Part shown: positions 1-12,246 of the stretch, piece by piece
How positions within the stretch are numbered: position 1 is the first letter of the stretch
Layout of the letters: every line of letters begins with the position of its first letter
Assembly: GCA_947095535.1 (NCBI GenBank)
Contig: OX352772.1
Coordinates: forward strand, 55,075,445-55,139,444
Length of the DNA: 64,000 nt
DNA from: Poecilobothrus nobilitatus
Lineage: Eukaryota; Arthropoda; Insecta; Diptera; Dolichopodidae
Reading direction: 5' to 3'
Notes under the pieces: generated by a model
The model's database searches: none
What the model saw: the letters and a program-made list of their open reading frames with translations, nothing else
What the model was told of the DNA's origin: nothing
Translations under genes and position numbers: made by a program

Positions 1-3000
1 ACATACTTTCAACCTTCTTTCAATCAATATTTTTTGTATATATGGTTTAAGTATATATTTTCCCTGTTGATTTCGTAACTTAAATTGGGGAATATCTTGT
101 ACACATACTCAAAAACTGCGAAGCTTAACTTCGAGCAAAATATGTGCAAATAGCATATTGTTTTATCGAATTTGAACTACTATCAATAAATTTTCTACAG
201 GTGTTTAGTTTCTTAGAGCCAGTAGGGCTGACAGAAGTATTATAAGTAAACGAAATCCACAATAAGATAGAAAATCTATGGTTATTATTATGGACGTTTA
301 AATATATTTTTGTCTTTGATGTTACATGCTACGAGCTCTTTATTATATTCTTTTAGTTATATAATTTTAAGATTCTTAAGCCGTTTTCTTTTTTTATGTT
401 GTTGTGATTTGTACGAATAAATATGTGAATCACTGTACAAAGTTCAAAAAAGAAAAATGCTTTTTTTTTATTCTTTTTGTTACATATAAAAAATGTATGA
501 ATTTTTTAGATTCTTAAGTATTTTTCTTTTACCCATTCTTCACCTTCAGCAACTATCTGATTTTCTCTTCTGATAATATTGTCAAACGATGATTGACTAT
601 CTTTAATAGAAAATAAAAATATATTTTTCTACAAAACATTTTATTAAATTTTAATATTTTAAATTGAAAATAGCTTTACTAAAAAAAATATTTTCGAAGT
701 TTATGAGAATAGAAGTAAAATGATGTATAGTCTCTAAATTAATTGAGCTAAATTTGAAGTATAGTTTGATAATATTCCAAATTATTTATCAAAAATGTAT
801 AGAGATGTTTTAATTTTATTTCAGATGACCTTGAAATGATGGGGACAGTTTTTCATCATTTTAGCACCAACTGTAGAATTGAATTGAAATTCTTTTAGTG
901 TATTTTACATATCGTTTTAGTGTGTATATGCCGTTCTAGATGAGTTTTATTTTATAAGGCACATCTCTTTATTTCATTTATAACTTTGAAGATTTCTAAA
1001 TCTTTATATGAATATCACTATTACCCACACACCAGGGCGGAATTTTGATATTGCGTAGAAATTTATTTTAAAAAACTGGTATTTTATTTAAAAACGTTTG
1101 CTTGACACAACCCCAAAATTGAATGCCATATAACCATATAGGTTTAATATTTTGATTGTAAAATTAATCTTTATTATATTTTATTCATTTAGACTTTGCA
1201 ATCTAGGAGCCAATAATTTTCATCATTATTTATTTTTTTATTTTCCATTTATTTGTTCAATAACATATTTTGTCACTAGTTTTTGGTAATTTTACTCTTA
1301 GCCTGGTCAACATTGGATCCTACTACAAATATTATAGTATGGTCAGCGAATGTTGCTAAACTGTTACCTTTTCTACTTCTGGTAGATCAGTTGTTTAAAG
1401 CTTAACGCAGTATAGGTTATAGGTCTTGAGCTCCCCTTTTATTGGTATAGAATACTCTTCATCTAATTCTAAATAATTTATCACATGGAATCGTATTGCA
1501 AGCCGGTTTATCACAATCCTGTTTTATCAAAATCCTGTTTTTAAAATCCAGTTTTTTCTTAAAACCCTGTATTTTTTTTAATGATATAAAAAACTCTTAT
1601 TAAATAAATGAATATAGATAAGTCTGCATAGTAGGAACTAACGGTAAAGTGATATTTTACTTTTGCAACTAAAGTTATAGTTGATCGTGATGTTGCTGAG
1701 AAAGTACATATCAATGTTAAATCTTACACTGAGCTTTTCACATATGCATATATAGGGTGTCCCATTAGCATGTTGCCAAAAGGAAGTGGATAATTGGATT
1801 TGGTTAATTATTTGAAAATTGTTAATTTTTGTTGAACAATATTAATATTATGTGCATTTTTAAGAATTTGCTTTTTGCCATAATCCCATAATTTTCAGAG
1901 TAGAGGTAAGTTTAATCGCTCAACTTATAAGGAATATAAAAGTGAATAACATAAAATGAAAAAGAAGGTATACTTTTATAATACTTTTTTTTTTTAAACA
2001 GAGGCTTCAATAAATTTTTAATGAAAAAATCAAAAATATTTATTTATAATGGTAATAGCTCCTAAACTAATGAACATCTGAAGCTAGCATCTAATGGGTT
2101 TGAAAGAAAATTTCATAAGATTTCAAACAAAGATAATTTTATCGTAGCTATATGATAGTTACAATTCTATAACCAAAAATCTAGAAATGTAGTATTAAAG
2201 AGCAAAAGAGTTTTTAGAGCGCCTTCAGGAATGATTAACAATAGATAATATGACATTTTATATTTTACAAACAAACAGAGAAACGTACGTATGAAAATCC
2301 CTAAACAAATGTAATGAAATCTTTAAAGGTTTCGAAACAACTTACTATGCCTTAAAAATTTCCTTATACTTTTGTTTATGAGCGTACAAAAACTTTGTGT
2401 CAAAATACAAAAAGAAAAAAAAAAAATTCAAAATAACAAAAGTTCATATTGCGATTAAATATTTTTGTAAATGAAATATAATCGAATTTAATTATGTAGT
2501 TAAAAGTTTATTTATTTAAAGCATTTTGTAAATCTAAAACAAATGCTGAGTTTTTATTATTAAAATTTTAAATTAAAAAAAATTAAATAAAATTTGATTG
2601 TTTGTTTTTAATTTTTTCTTTTTTTTTTTGAGATTTATGGAAATTTTCATCATGTCCATCATTGTATCAATTATTTATCATTTATTTTTTTAATTGCATT
2701 TCCTATTTTTTATGAACAATGTAAAATGTAATGGCTATTTTCGAAATTATAAGCATATTTTTATAGGAAGTATAGGAAATTTAATTTTTATGTTACAGTA
2801 AGTTTAAAAAATTAGTGTACAAATTAAAATTTTTTAGGGATTATTCCAAATTATTTATTTCAATATTATACAAAATTAAGGCGAAAATGTACAAAGTTCT
2901 TATATTTTATTAATTTGCATTTGATATTGCTATATAATATTTTGTTGGTGAAAACGTTGGAAAAAAATTTCTGAGATACTATTTAACATTTCAGTTTAAG

Positions 3001-3084
3001 TGTACTTATTAGTCAATATTAGACTCTAGAATAACAGCCTGGATAAAATCCTTCTGAGGCAAAAAATGTAGAGTATCGAAATCA
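1..3084. other. Non-coding AT-rich stretch
   Basis: No exon or RNA gene is recognised on either strand. A run of short degenerate repeats of the type TCAAAATCCTGTTTT lies near 1510-1570. The sequence AGGGTGTCCCATTAG at about 1756 resembles the end of a TA-flanked MITE, but no matching second end was found. The rest is unique-looking A/T-rich sequence. Confidence 0.6.
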
Positions 3085-3960
3085 TACGAATTAAAATCTC
3101 GTGTCAAAAAAATCTCACGAAAAAGTAGTAATGGAAAAAATACAGAAATTATTGGGAGTCAGTCTTTTTGTTGAAAAAAAGGCCGTATAAAAAGGCCATC
3201 GAATAGCAAAAAAGGTTTACAAAACATAATGTCGGAAAAAAAATGGCAAAGAAATATTTCGAATTTAGAAAAACGGTTGATTATAAAATCAACTTTTATT
3301 AATCACGAAATATGTATGTAAAAAATATAATTACCGGAGATTTGAGAAATCGATACAAAACTAGGGTTTCAATCATTTGTTTTGGAGGCGGTAACCCCGC
3401 ACTTCTTTAAATGCTTTGTTGTTGAAATATGTATGTCAAAAACATAATTAGGAGGGATTTTAGAGTTGGTTACAAAATGAGGGTTGCCATAATTTGTTTA
3501 GTTTGGAAGTGTGGTGGCGGCAACCCCCATTATTGAAAAGTTTCTTTTTTTTTTAATATATATGTAAAAAATATAATTAGGGGGATTTTCAAGTTGTATT
3601 CAAATCAGGGTATTCGTTTTTTCAGAATATATTTATATTATATGATAGATTCTTTTCCAGAATATTTATGTATTATGTATATGTGAGATTCTGAATTAGG
3701 AGCAATTTTAGAGTTCTTTTGTGTATATAACCTTAATTTAAATTTGAAATTTTTTGTATAAATTTTATGTTTTTGACTTTTCTTACCAAATCTATTTCTG
3801 TAATTAATGAAAAAGAAAGATTTGCCTTTAAAACGTGAAATTTTGTGACAGTGAATTATGAGATATTAGATTTTTAAGATACGAGATTTTGAGACACAAA
3901 ATTTTTATACGCGAGATTTTAATATGCGAGATTTTGTAGCCGCAACCAACAAAAAATGTA
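3085..3960. repeat. Foldback-like repeat locus I with satellite core
   Basis: The core (about 3305-3620) is three tandem units of roughly 120-130 bp, starting near 3309, 3428 and 3557. Each has the order ATATGTATGTAAAAAATATA, GGAGGGATTTTAGAGTTGG, then CAAAATCAGGGTT, and the first two end in GGCGGTAACCCC-like sequence. The flanks carry short repeats in opposite orientation: AATCTCGTGTC and AATCTCACG around 3093-3120, and CGAGATTTTGAGACAC or CGCGAGATTTT around 3880-3945. The same core occurs near 26750, 31000, 44050 and 46600. No protein is encoded. This is inferred to be a non-autonomous foldback-type element; boundaries are approximate. Confidence 0.5.
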
Positions 3961-4950
3961 AAAAAGTTGTGCTACATCAAATGGGTGTATGAAGAGAATA
4001 GGTATTTACATCAGTGTATTGCACTGAACAATAAATTATTCTACTTGAAGTTCTTTTGATCTTCTTTGTTAAAATAAAGGTATAAATTTTATCCATAGTC
4101 AAATAAAAATTAAATTGCTAAATATTGCGTATGAAAATTACTTTCATAAAATCTAAATATACTTAGATATACTTAGATAGATTCAAGACAGATGTTCAAG
4201 GCTAAGAATTTTTTTATATAACATTTGTCGGAACCATATAATTACCAAATTCTCATACTTTGTAGTGGTCCATGGCAATTAAAAATTAAAGTGAAACAAA
4301 GTAACGTAAAATATGTATTATTTTGTTATATTGTGGTATTACCAGATATTATTATACTTTTTCTGCTCATTGTAGTAAACATTGTTTGTTTATTTTTTCC
4401 TTTGTTTTAAGAAAGTTTAATTTCTCTTTAAAATATCAAATTTCGAAAATAAATTTCGAAAATTATTTCTCTTTATTTATTTGTTTATTTATTAATTTGA
4501 TGAATTAAAAAATTGTTAAATTGATAATTATTTATTTATAAAATAAAACAAATATTGCTTTAATTGTTGTTATTTCAATTTTATTAAATATATTTTTAAT
4601 TGTTTTAAAGTTGAATCGATTTCATTAATTTGTTATGTATAAAATTGATTTAATTTTTTTCTAAGATGAAAATAAAATTGAAAATTTTCTATTTATACTT
4701 ATATTAAAAAAAACATGCTGTCATAGAAAATAATTTTTTTCTTGGTAATATTTAATTTGATATTTTAATTTATAAGAGTTAATAATAACCAATTAATTTA
4801 AAAAAATAATGCTAATATGAAAAAATCGAAGTGGAAAAACGATGGAAAAAAATAAGACAAAATAAAAATCATTTAGTTAATAAAATTAAAAATAATTTCT
4901 TATAAAGTTTTTTGGTTTAAATTTTATGTTAAAAATTTAATATTTTTGTA
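3961..4950. other. Non-coding AT-rich stretch
   Basis: Two overlapping short open frames lie at 4225-4508, but their translations are hydrophobic A/T-driven sequence without domain character. Nothing else is recognised. Confidence 0.6.
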
Positions 4951-5610
4951 CCCGTATGAACTATGTGCAAGAGTATAATAATAAATTTGCCATTATGTTT
5001 GTGACACCTTAAAGGAGTCGAACTATATATAGTGTCAAAGGTATGGATAGACTCAGAATCGAATTTTGAGTCGATTAAGCAATGTACGACCATGTACGTT
5101 TGTCTGTCTCTCCGTTCGCACGATAACTCAAAAAATAAAGGAACTAGGAGGCTGAAATTTTTTTTACGTCACTTTTTCAAAATTACTAGTTTCGCTATTT
5201 AAATCTAGCATTTTCGGCCGACGGGTTTGAATAGCTGCCATATACAACTTCTTTCTTATTATGGAAATACCTCAGTATCTATTGAAGTTACTTATCTGAA
5301 AATTTGCAAAATTATGTCGTGTTATAAGTCAACAATGTCAGTAAAATTTAGCAACAGGTTCGGGTAGCTGCCATACAACTTTTCTTTTTAAATGAAAATA
5401 ACTCAGTGTTTGTTGAAATTAGTTATATGAAATTTAGTGAAGAGGTGTCGAGTTACGTGCCAACAATTTTTGTAAAATTTAGTTGGTCTAAAGTACCCGG
5501 TTCAGCCTTCTTGCACTTCTTGGAACTTAATGAAGTTAGGCGTCTGAAATCTTACAAATGGCATTATTGGTAACAAATTTTGTAAAATTTGATTTGAAAA
5601 TCCTTCAAAC
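4951..5610 (+). repeat. TACCCGTA-family dispersed repeat, copy 1
   Basis: It opens with TACCCGTATGAACTATG, then GTTTGTGACACCTTAAAGGA, a GGTATGGAT block, a GTCTGTCTCTCCG tract and ATAACTCAAAAAAT. It continues with degenerate modules of about 130 bp, each containing GTAGCTGCCATA, AAATAACTCAGT and TATCTGAAA. The copy at 54868-55665 is collinear over most of its length. The opening order also matches the inner ends of the large palindrome at 21354-25216. The right terminus is not visible, so this copy is probably truncated. It is non-coding. The order of elements recalls dipteran dispersed repeats that carry GTCY microsatellites (mini-me-like), but that assignment is by resemblance only. Confidence 0.6.
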
Positions 5611-6124
5611 TTTGATAGTAATTAAAAAATTAAAAAATTTTATAAGAACAAATTGTTACCTCATTTATAGATTTTTTTTTGTGTAAAGTTTAACTTTTAA
5701 ATACGTATATATAGTCCAGATAAGTCAGATGTGAGATTACATCAGAAAAAATATGATAATTGACAAGATAACAAAGCCTAATTTGTTCTGAATATTTAGT
5801 TCTGTTTCTCCAATTGTACAGTCATTATATTATTACATGAGCATCAGTGGTAGTTGAAAAGTGTAACTACTTTAGTTTTAGAATAATTTAGTGATTTTGT
5901 TTTTGGTATGCATATTAATATTCTAATTCTAATTAACTTAGATCTGATTGTATAAAAAAATATAAGTTCAAACATTTTCTCAGTTGATCTTAAATTTGAA
6001 GAATAAAACATTCGTTGTTTTCTTACAAATTAATAGCCTTTTTAGAAAACGGATGAGTTAGCAAAGTACTGGACAGAGCTGTTCAGGTAGTTATACAAAT
6101 TCTTAAATTCAATATTAATAAAAA

Positions 6125-6600
6125 AAGTGTGTAGAGTTGCCCAGAGAGCGCTGGCTAGGAGGTGTAACTTGCAGTAAAACCAGAACCAAGTAGCCGGATT
6201 TGACTTGAAAAAGATTCAAATGCGTCCTTTCTCTTTCTAGGCCGGAAATAGGAAATTAATTGGTGTTATTACGGGTCATTGTCTTATCGGTACACATATA
6301 GAAGATTAGATATACATGTAGATTTGGCGAGGAGCACTTTTTCTGCACGTATCCCAAAATATGTCAAGAAAAAGATGGTAATGCCTCGGTAAATTCTTTT
6401 TTTTTTTTTGAAGATTTAAACTTTCTGACATGAATCTGAGAAGTTTTCAAGACTTCCTTCGTTCGATATCAATTATCATGGCAGTACCTAAGAATCTAGG
6501 CAAACTTAACACCAATTCTTGTGAAAAGGTTCTTGATGTGTTCAAGGTGCACTATTAACTTAGAATCTAGTGATTACTGACGCATTAGGGGAGCCTTTAT
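6125..6600 (+). mobile_element. Non-LTR retrotransposon 3' fragment, copy 1 (RNase H end)
   Basis: The plus strand reads, with stops and frameshifts, as the C-terminal end of an RNase H-containing ORF2. At about 6200-6235 it gives DLKKIQMRPFSF, at 6255-6295 LIGVITGHCLIG, and at 6435-6475 NLRSFQDFLRS. In I/Jockey-type elements this region continues into a Cys/His motif and EHxLCxCPAL; that part is decayed here. Three further fragments of the same element lie at 8775 (minus), 36990 (plus) and 47930 (minus), and all end close to a shared TGACGC sequence. It is dead and 5'-truncated. Confidence 0.7.
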
Positions 6601-6880
6601 TAATACAAAAAGACATATATGTACTTTAAAAAATTTACGCCTTACAGAACTCTTCATTTTACTTACTGCCTGGTTTTGTTATACGATTTAAACTTCTTTT
6701 TTATCAGTTAAAGACTCAATTGATTTTATCCTTGATATAATATAAAAAGTTAATTAAAATTTTACAAAATTTAAATACAGATACAAAATACTAAAATAGT
6801 TATTAAATAATTAATATTATAAAATTTTTTAAATAATTTTTTAATTTATATTTATTTATTATTTTTTTATTTTTTTTCAG

Positions 6881-8253
6881 AATTAAAATTTTATTCAACA
6901 ATTCGTTCACCAATTTTAGATAGAATAAGAAAACGTAAAGCATTTGCTGATCGTGAATTAGATAATCCAGAAATTGATGCAAAATATTTATCAACACAAT
7001 TGAATGCATTAACAGCATTAAATCAATTTTATGGATTTTATAATAGTAATAACAATAATAATAATTATAGTAATAAAACAACAGTAGATGAAATAAATTC
7101 ATCATTATTTTTACAAAAAAATTTATATAATCATGAATATTTAATGACACAATCACAATATTATACAAATCGTGTTAATTTTAATGAAATTTCAAATAAT
7201 TCAAATAATAATAAAATTTATAATAATGATAATAAAAATTATAATAATGACAATAAAACAGTATTACCAACACATCATTCATCAAATTTAAAACATCAAA
7301 ATACTTTTATAAAATCTATAGATTTTAATGTTGCCAATACTGCTATCAAATCTAATTTAAATCAAGAAAATTCTTCTATTAATAATAATTATTTAATTAT
7401 GAATAAATTAACAAAAGATATTACAACAAAAATTGAAAAATCAATAAAAATTGATAAAAATGATGATAATATTAATATAAAAACAAAAATATTAAATCCT
7501 TTTTTAAATTTAACAAAAAAATCAAATTTTTATCATCATATTAATAATAACAATAATAGTGATAATGATGATAATGATAATGATAAAATTCATAATAATG
7601 ATGTTGATTATTTTATTGATGTCGAAGATGAAATTGATAATAATAATAATAATAATGATGATAATAAAAATGATCAGAATACTTTTATAAAAATAATAAA
7701 AAAATCTGAATTAAATTCTTCATCTTCTTCATCCTCTGCTTCTTTTCTAAATGAAAATTTAAATAATGATGTGATAGATTCAACAAAAATGAAATTATTT
7801 TCATTATTAAATAATCATTATTATAATAATAATAATAATATTAGTAACAAAATAATTCCAATTGAAGATATGATGAAAATAAAACAATGTTCTAATATGA
7901 ATTCATCATATGTATATGATGTTGTCAGTATAGAATCAAATGATAATAATGAGAATAATCATAATAATGATAATAATGATTGTTGTTTAATTAATAATCA
8001 AAAAATTTTATTACAATCTGACATTGAAACAGGATTTAATCAATATAAAAAAATAAAATTAAATAATAATAATGAATATAATAAGAATTTTAATGGTAGT
8101 AGTAATAGTAACGGTAGTCATAATAATAATAATATTGACAATAGAATTATTAATGATGAAAAAGAATCATTTAAAATGTCAAAAAAATATAATATTAAAA
8201 GTAGTAATCCTAAAATTTCATTTTCAATAGAATCAATAATTGGTGTTAAATGA
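6881..8253 (+). CDS. Last exon of an Asn-rich, probably nuclear regulatory protein with C-terminal eh1-like motif
   Basis: A TTTTTTTCAG acceptor ends at 6880. The exon opens in phase (its first two bases finish a split codon) and reads 456 codons to TGA at 8251. The first ~50 residues look ordered and conserved: LKFYSTIRSP, a basic patch RIRKRKAF, then LDNPEIDAKYLSTQLNAL. The rest is low complexity, with many Asn runs, an acidic Asp/Asn stretch near 7620-7680, and a Ser run at about 7720-7745. The chain ends FSIESIIG-VK (8221-8250). This resembles the engrailed-homology-1 motif that recruits Groucho/TLE corepressors and that sits at the C-terminus of some Fox proteins such as FoxD. No forkhead, homeodomain or zinc finger lies in this exon, and upstream exons were not found, so the family is unknown. 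The exon itself is well supported; a corepressor-binding transcription factor is an inference. Confidence 0.75.
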
Positions 8254-8409
8254 ATGAAAATTATATATATATATAATATGTATATATTATTTTATTATCT
8301 ATTTATTTATAAGTGTTTTTTATGTTTAAATTGAAAAGAATTATATAAAATCTTGTAAATATTAAAAAAAATTATTTTGTTTTTTTTTTTACATATTGTA
8401 TATAAAAAA

Positions 8410-8415
8410 AATAAA
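8410..8415 (+). promoter_or_regulatory. Candidate poly(A) signal AATAAA
   Basis: AATAAA lies about 157 bases after the stop codon of the Asn-rich exon, within a very A-rich tail. It would give a short 3' UTR. In sequence this A-rich the hexamer is common, so support is modest. Confidence 0.35.
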
Positions 8416-8774
8416 AAAATTCTTTATTAATAATTTAAAGTTTTCTTAAAATTATTTTTATTTTTAAAATTTAAAATTTTATTACATTTTTAATTGAATT
8501 ATTTTTAAATCAGCAAAAGATAAGGTTTAAATCAGTAAAAGATTTAAAAGACTTAATAATTTTTAAAATCTTTTATATGTGTTAGATTTTATCTTTTTTA
8601 AGGCAAAGAAAAAAACGATTCTGTTTAAGTTTTGTTTTGGAACAGATTGTGAAATTAATATATGAAAGTTATAAAAAATGTTTATATTAATCACATCTGG
8701 AAATTTGTTTTTTTAAATGGTTGGGTTTTCTTTTGAAGGTATATCTTGGTTTTTTTTTTTTTTTTATGATGAAG

Positions 8775-9265
8775 ACTGAGTCAATGTGTCAGTATTCACT
8801 AGACTCAAGGTCCGTAGTTAAGCTTCAAAAAGTAGTAGAAAAAAAATTCGGCCAGAGTTGGTGTTAAGTTTCCTAAGATTTCCTTATGCCACTCTGAGCT
8901 TTGACATAGATCAGAGAAGCTTTGAAAACTTCTCTGATCTAAGTCAGACAGTTCACCTAAATCTTGTAAAAAAAAACCATTAAAATATTTTAGCTTTTCC
9001 TTAACAGATTAGGACAGGTGTAAAGAAAGTGCTCCACATTCTTTGTCGCGTCAATTCCCCCCAAAGTTAAAATCAACATGCATGTCCTAATTATCTAGCA
9101 TGTCTACCGATGAGACAATGTCCCGTAATGACACCAACCGGGTATTATTTCCGGTCTAAAGAGAGAAAGTATGCATTTGAATCTTTTTAAATTCAGATCC
9201 GGTCACAAAACTCTGGTTATACTACAAGCTAAACCTCCTTGCAATCATTTTCTGGATAACTCAAT
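8775..9265 (-). mobile_element. Non-LTR retrotransposon 3' fragment, copy 2
   Basis: Read on the minus strand this matches copy 1 through an ACCGGATCTGAATTTAAAAA block (about 9205-9186), CGGAAATA, GGTGTCATTACGGGACATTG (VITGHCLIG-like, near 9140-9110), and on to TTAACACCAACTCTGG (about 8870-8850) and ACTGACAC (about 8795). The frame is broken by stops. It lies just downstream of the Asn-rich gene, in the convergent intergenic block. Confidence 0.65.
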
Positions 9266-11341
9266 GAAGCTCTAAGGGAGTCTGAGGGTTTGTTCGGGTA
9301 CATCTTAAACACAGGTAAATGTATACGTTAAATTTTTGGTAATTGGTATTATATGCGATTGGTTGATTATTTTTAATGGTTTACTATTGAATGAGAACTC
9401 TAACTTTTTAAAACAAATATTTACAGAGGTTTACAGTATGATAAAAATAATTAATATGCATTCATTTTCGTTTTATATATATGTATGGAAAATTTTCTTA
9501 AAAAAAGAAAAAAAAAACTTTATGCTATTTGCTTGCATTAAAACATTTATAAGTGGTACACAAATGAAACTTGTTCTGTTAATTAAAGCATAAATTAAAA
9601 ATTTATCGTCCCTTTATAAAAGAATCCAAGGTTTTGCAAAGGTATAGCTATAAATAGCGACTAGAAGAAAATAATATATTTACTTTTATGTTTCAAAAAA
9701 TTATCTTATGTTCTAAAAAATAAGTAGAGTATTGTGAAAAAAATTTACACTGATATTAAAAATCTCAAGATATTGAAGTATACAAGTATACTTCATATCT
9801 TGAACCTGATCACGTCATTACAGTTCTTATAACAAACTTTCTATAAAAATTTCTCTTAAAATAGTTATATAATTGCGGTTTTCCCTCGATTTTTACTTCT
9901 GGTTGGAAAAATAATTATAAAGAAATCATAAGACTTTGGATCTTTAAGAAAACTTACCTTAATTAAGAAAAAAAATTTACCTTAAATAAAACATATTTTT
10001 TTTAAGCTTTGATTTTTTCATTTCAATTTTTTGTACTATTACCATAATTTATGCACCAAATTGCACAATAATGTTGTATATATTTTTAAAAATTTTTATT
10101 TCTTCTGATGTTTAGATTTTAGAATCTATTGAGTAGAAATTAGTTTGAATAAGTATGTAGTATGTAGTATGTAGTTTTTATTTATATTTTTTTTCGACTG
10201 TTGGTGAAGGTTCATAAAAAAGTTTTTTTACAACTCTAGTTTATTTAAGATGATTATGATTGAAATTTCATTGTTTTATTGGAACTTCCAATTCAATTAT
10301 TGGAAAAGCTGGTTTCCTTCAAATGTCTACTAATTTATTTATATTATCAATTTTAAGAATCTTACAATCAATACATTGGATTAGTTTTGTAATTTCATCA
10401 AAAAAGACAATTTGAGGCGAAGAAAACAAAAAAAATCTTTGGAAATAATATTGAATTACAAACCAAATTTATGTTTCTGATGAAGAGATATTTGATTCAA
10501 GTTGCGTCACAAATTATAACAAAAGAGGTTGAAAATTGAGAGTTATATCGCAAAATCTCAAAAAATATTAATAGTAGATTGAGATAGAAGTATTAAATAT
10601 TAATAACGATAGAAAGGAAGAGAGTTCCGAAAATCCTCATATTATAGAAAAACAAATTAAAAATGGCGTTCTGATGAAAGATGCAAATTGCAAGCAGCCG
10701 ATGTTATATTATTTTTCATTCATTTTTTTTTTTTGGTTAAACTTAATTAGTAGGTCTGTATAAGAGTATAAGACGTCCTGAAACTTTAAAAAAAAAAAAT
10801 TATTGAAAATAATATGAAATTAAAATTTTAATTTTATATCATAATATTATGTTTTATTTTTTGTTTTTATTATTATTAAATAACATAATTTCATTTATCA
10901 TATTAATTAAAATTTTAACAAATTATTATAATTTAATAATTTTTATTTATTTAAATAATTTTTAATTTTTTTTTTTTAAATTAGTTTTTATATAAATTTA
11001 TTTTTGTATTATAATAATATTTCTTTTTATTAAAAAAAAAATTAATTCATTAAAAAAATATTAAAATAATATCACCCTAAAGACTAATTAATCTAAAAAA
11101 ATCTTTTAAATTAATGAAAAAAATTTAAATTTTATTATGAAAGCAAATTATTTTAAATTGTACTTATATATTTATTTAATTATGTTTCAATTCGGAACTA
11201 TTTTGATTCTGATTGTAAATGTTTTGTTAATTATTTATCTTATACATGCTTCACTTAATATATATTGGAACGTGGCAGATTTCTGACAGAAAAATTTACA
11301 TTTATGTATTATAATATTGTAGTGATATTCCGTGGTTCTGT
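9266..11341. other. Intergenic, no gene seen
   Basis: No exon was recognised. An open frame at 9336-9593 has no domain character and sits in A/T-rich sequence. Small features are a short palindrome (9765-9803) and three TATGTAGTATGTAG-type heptamer repeats near 10152-10172. 10780-11160 is almost pure A/T. Confidence 0.6.
9765..9803. repeat. 39-base near-perfect palindrome
   Basis: TCAAGATATTGAAGTATAC is followed by AAGTATACTTCATATCTTGA. The two halves pair almost completely, with one unpaired base in the left half. It could extrude a cruciform or form an RNA hairpin. No function is evident. Confidence 0.7.
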
Positions 11342-12246
11342 TACCCTAAGGGTGCGTTTATATTGGAGCTACGGTAAATGATAAGAGCATCGATCGAGAG
11401 CATAGATAAGACCATTTTTAGCTGAAGTTATTTTGTATAATTATAAAAAAATAAATTTTAAATAAATTTATTACAAAAAAAAAAAAATATGTATATGTAA
11501 AAATTGAGTGACACAAAAGACGAGCAAATATTTTTCTTATCAAGTACTACAAAAGGACTCATTAAGTACTATAAAAGCTTGCGAATTTATTACTCATTAT
11601 ATTAATAAAAAAAGAAATAAGTTTCGGAAGTAAAAGAGTTTCTAATACTTAAGAGAACACTCAATTAAATTTACCTAATATATATGCGAATGAAAGTAGA
11701 AACCTATTACTACCTTTTATTTGAAAACAGAGAAAAAGCTTGACGCAATAGTCATGTTACATCAATTGTACAAGAGGAGTGATTCATTCAGGTAACTTGT
11801 AATCATTTTTTGTGTGGTTTCTATTAGACTGTTTACGTAGTCTATGTCTATGGTTTCAGTCATAAAATCGCTGGATATTATAGTTATGAATATTTCTCAA
11901 ATCTCAAAATTCTTTTCAGGTGGTTTATTAAAATCCTGAGTTATTTTCATTATTTCATTTTTATGATTTTATATAAAGACAAAGAATCACCAAAGAAAAA
12001 AATTAAAAACAAAATTAAAAAAAAAAATTCTTTTATAATCGATAAGAGCGTAAAAAATTGAATAAAGTTTTTGCGATGCTCTTATCGTTTATCAATGATT
12101 AAAGCGATGCTACAATATAAACACTTTAATTGAAAACTTGTAAATAATTTTCTACGATATGCTGGTAAAGATGCTCTTATAATTTATCGTAGCTCCAATA
12201 TAAATGCACCGTTATATCAGTTTTAATATAAACGCACCCTTAGGGT
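11342..12246. mobile_element. MITE with 23 bp perfect terminal inverted repeats
   Basis: The left end TACCCTAAGGGTGCGTTTAT (11342 onward) is the exact reverse complement, over 23 bases, of the right end finishing at 12246. Just inside, GGAGCTACGGTAAATGATAA and GAGCATC are mirrored on the right by GATGCTCTTATAATTTATCG and AGCTCC. The right side carries a second partial terminus (CCAATATAAATGCACC at about 12204), so that end is duplicated. TA flanks both ends. There is no transposase frame. The TIR motif GCGTTTATATxGxAGCT recurs at 61577-62308. Confidence 0.75.

Noticed and set aside
6803..7168. 121-codon minus-strand frame opposite the Asn-rich exon
   Set aside because: Its Tyr/Ile/Leu-rich sequence is the complement of Asn codons on the plus strand; it crosses the plus-strand splice acceptor and has no domain.
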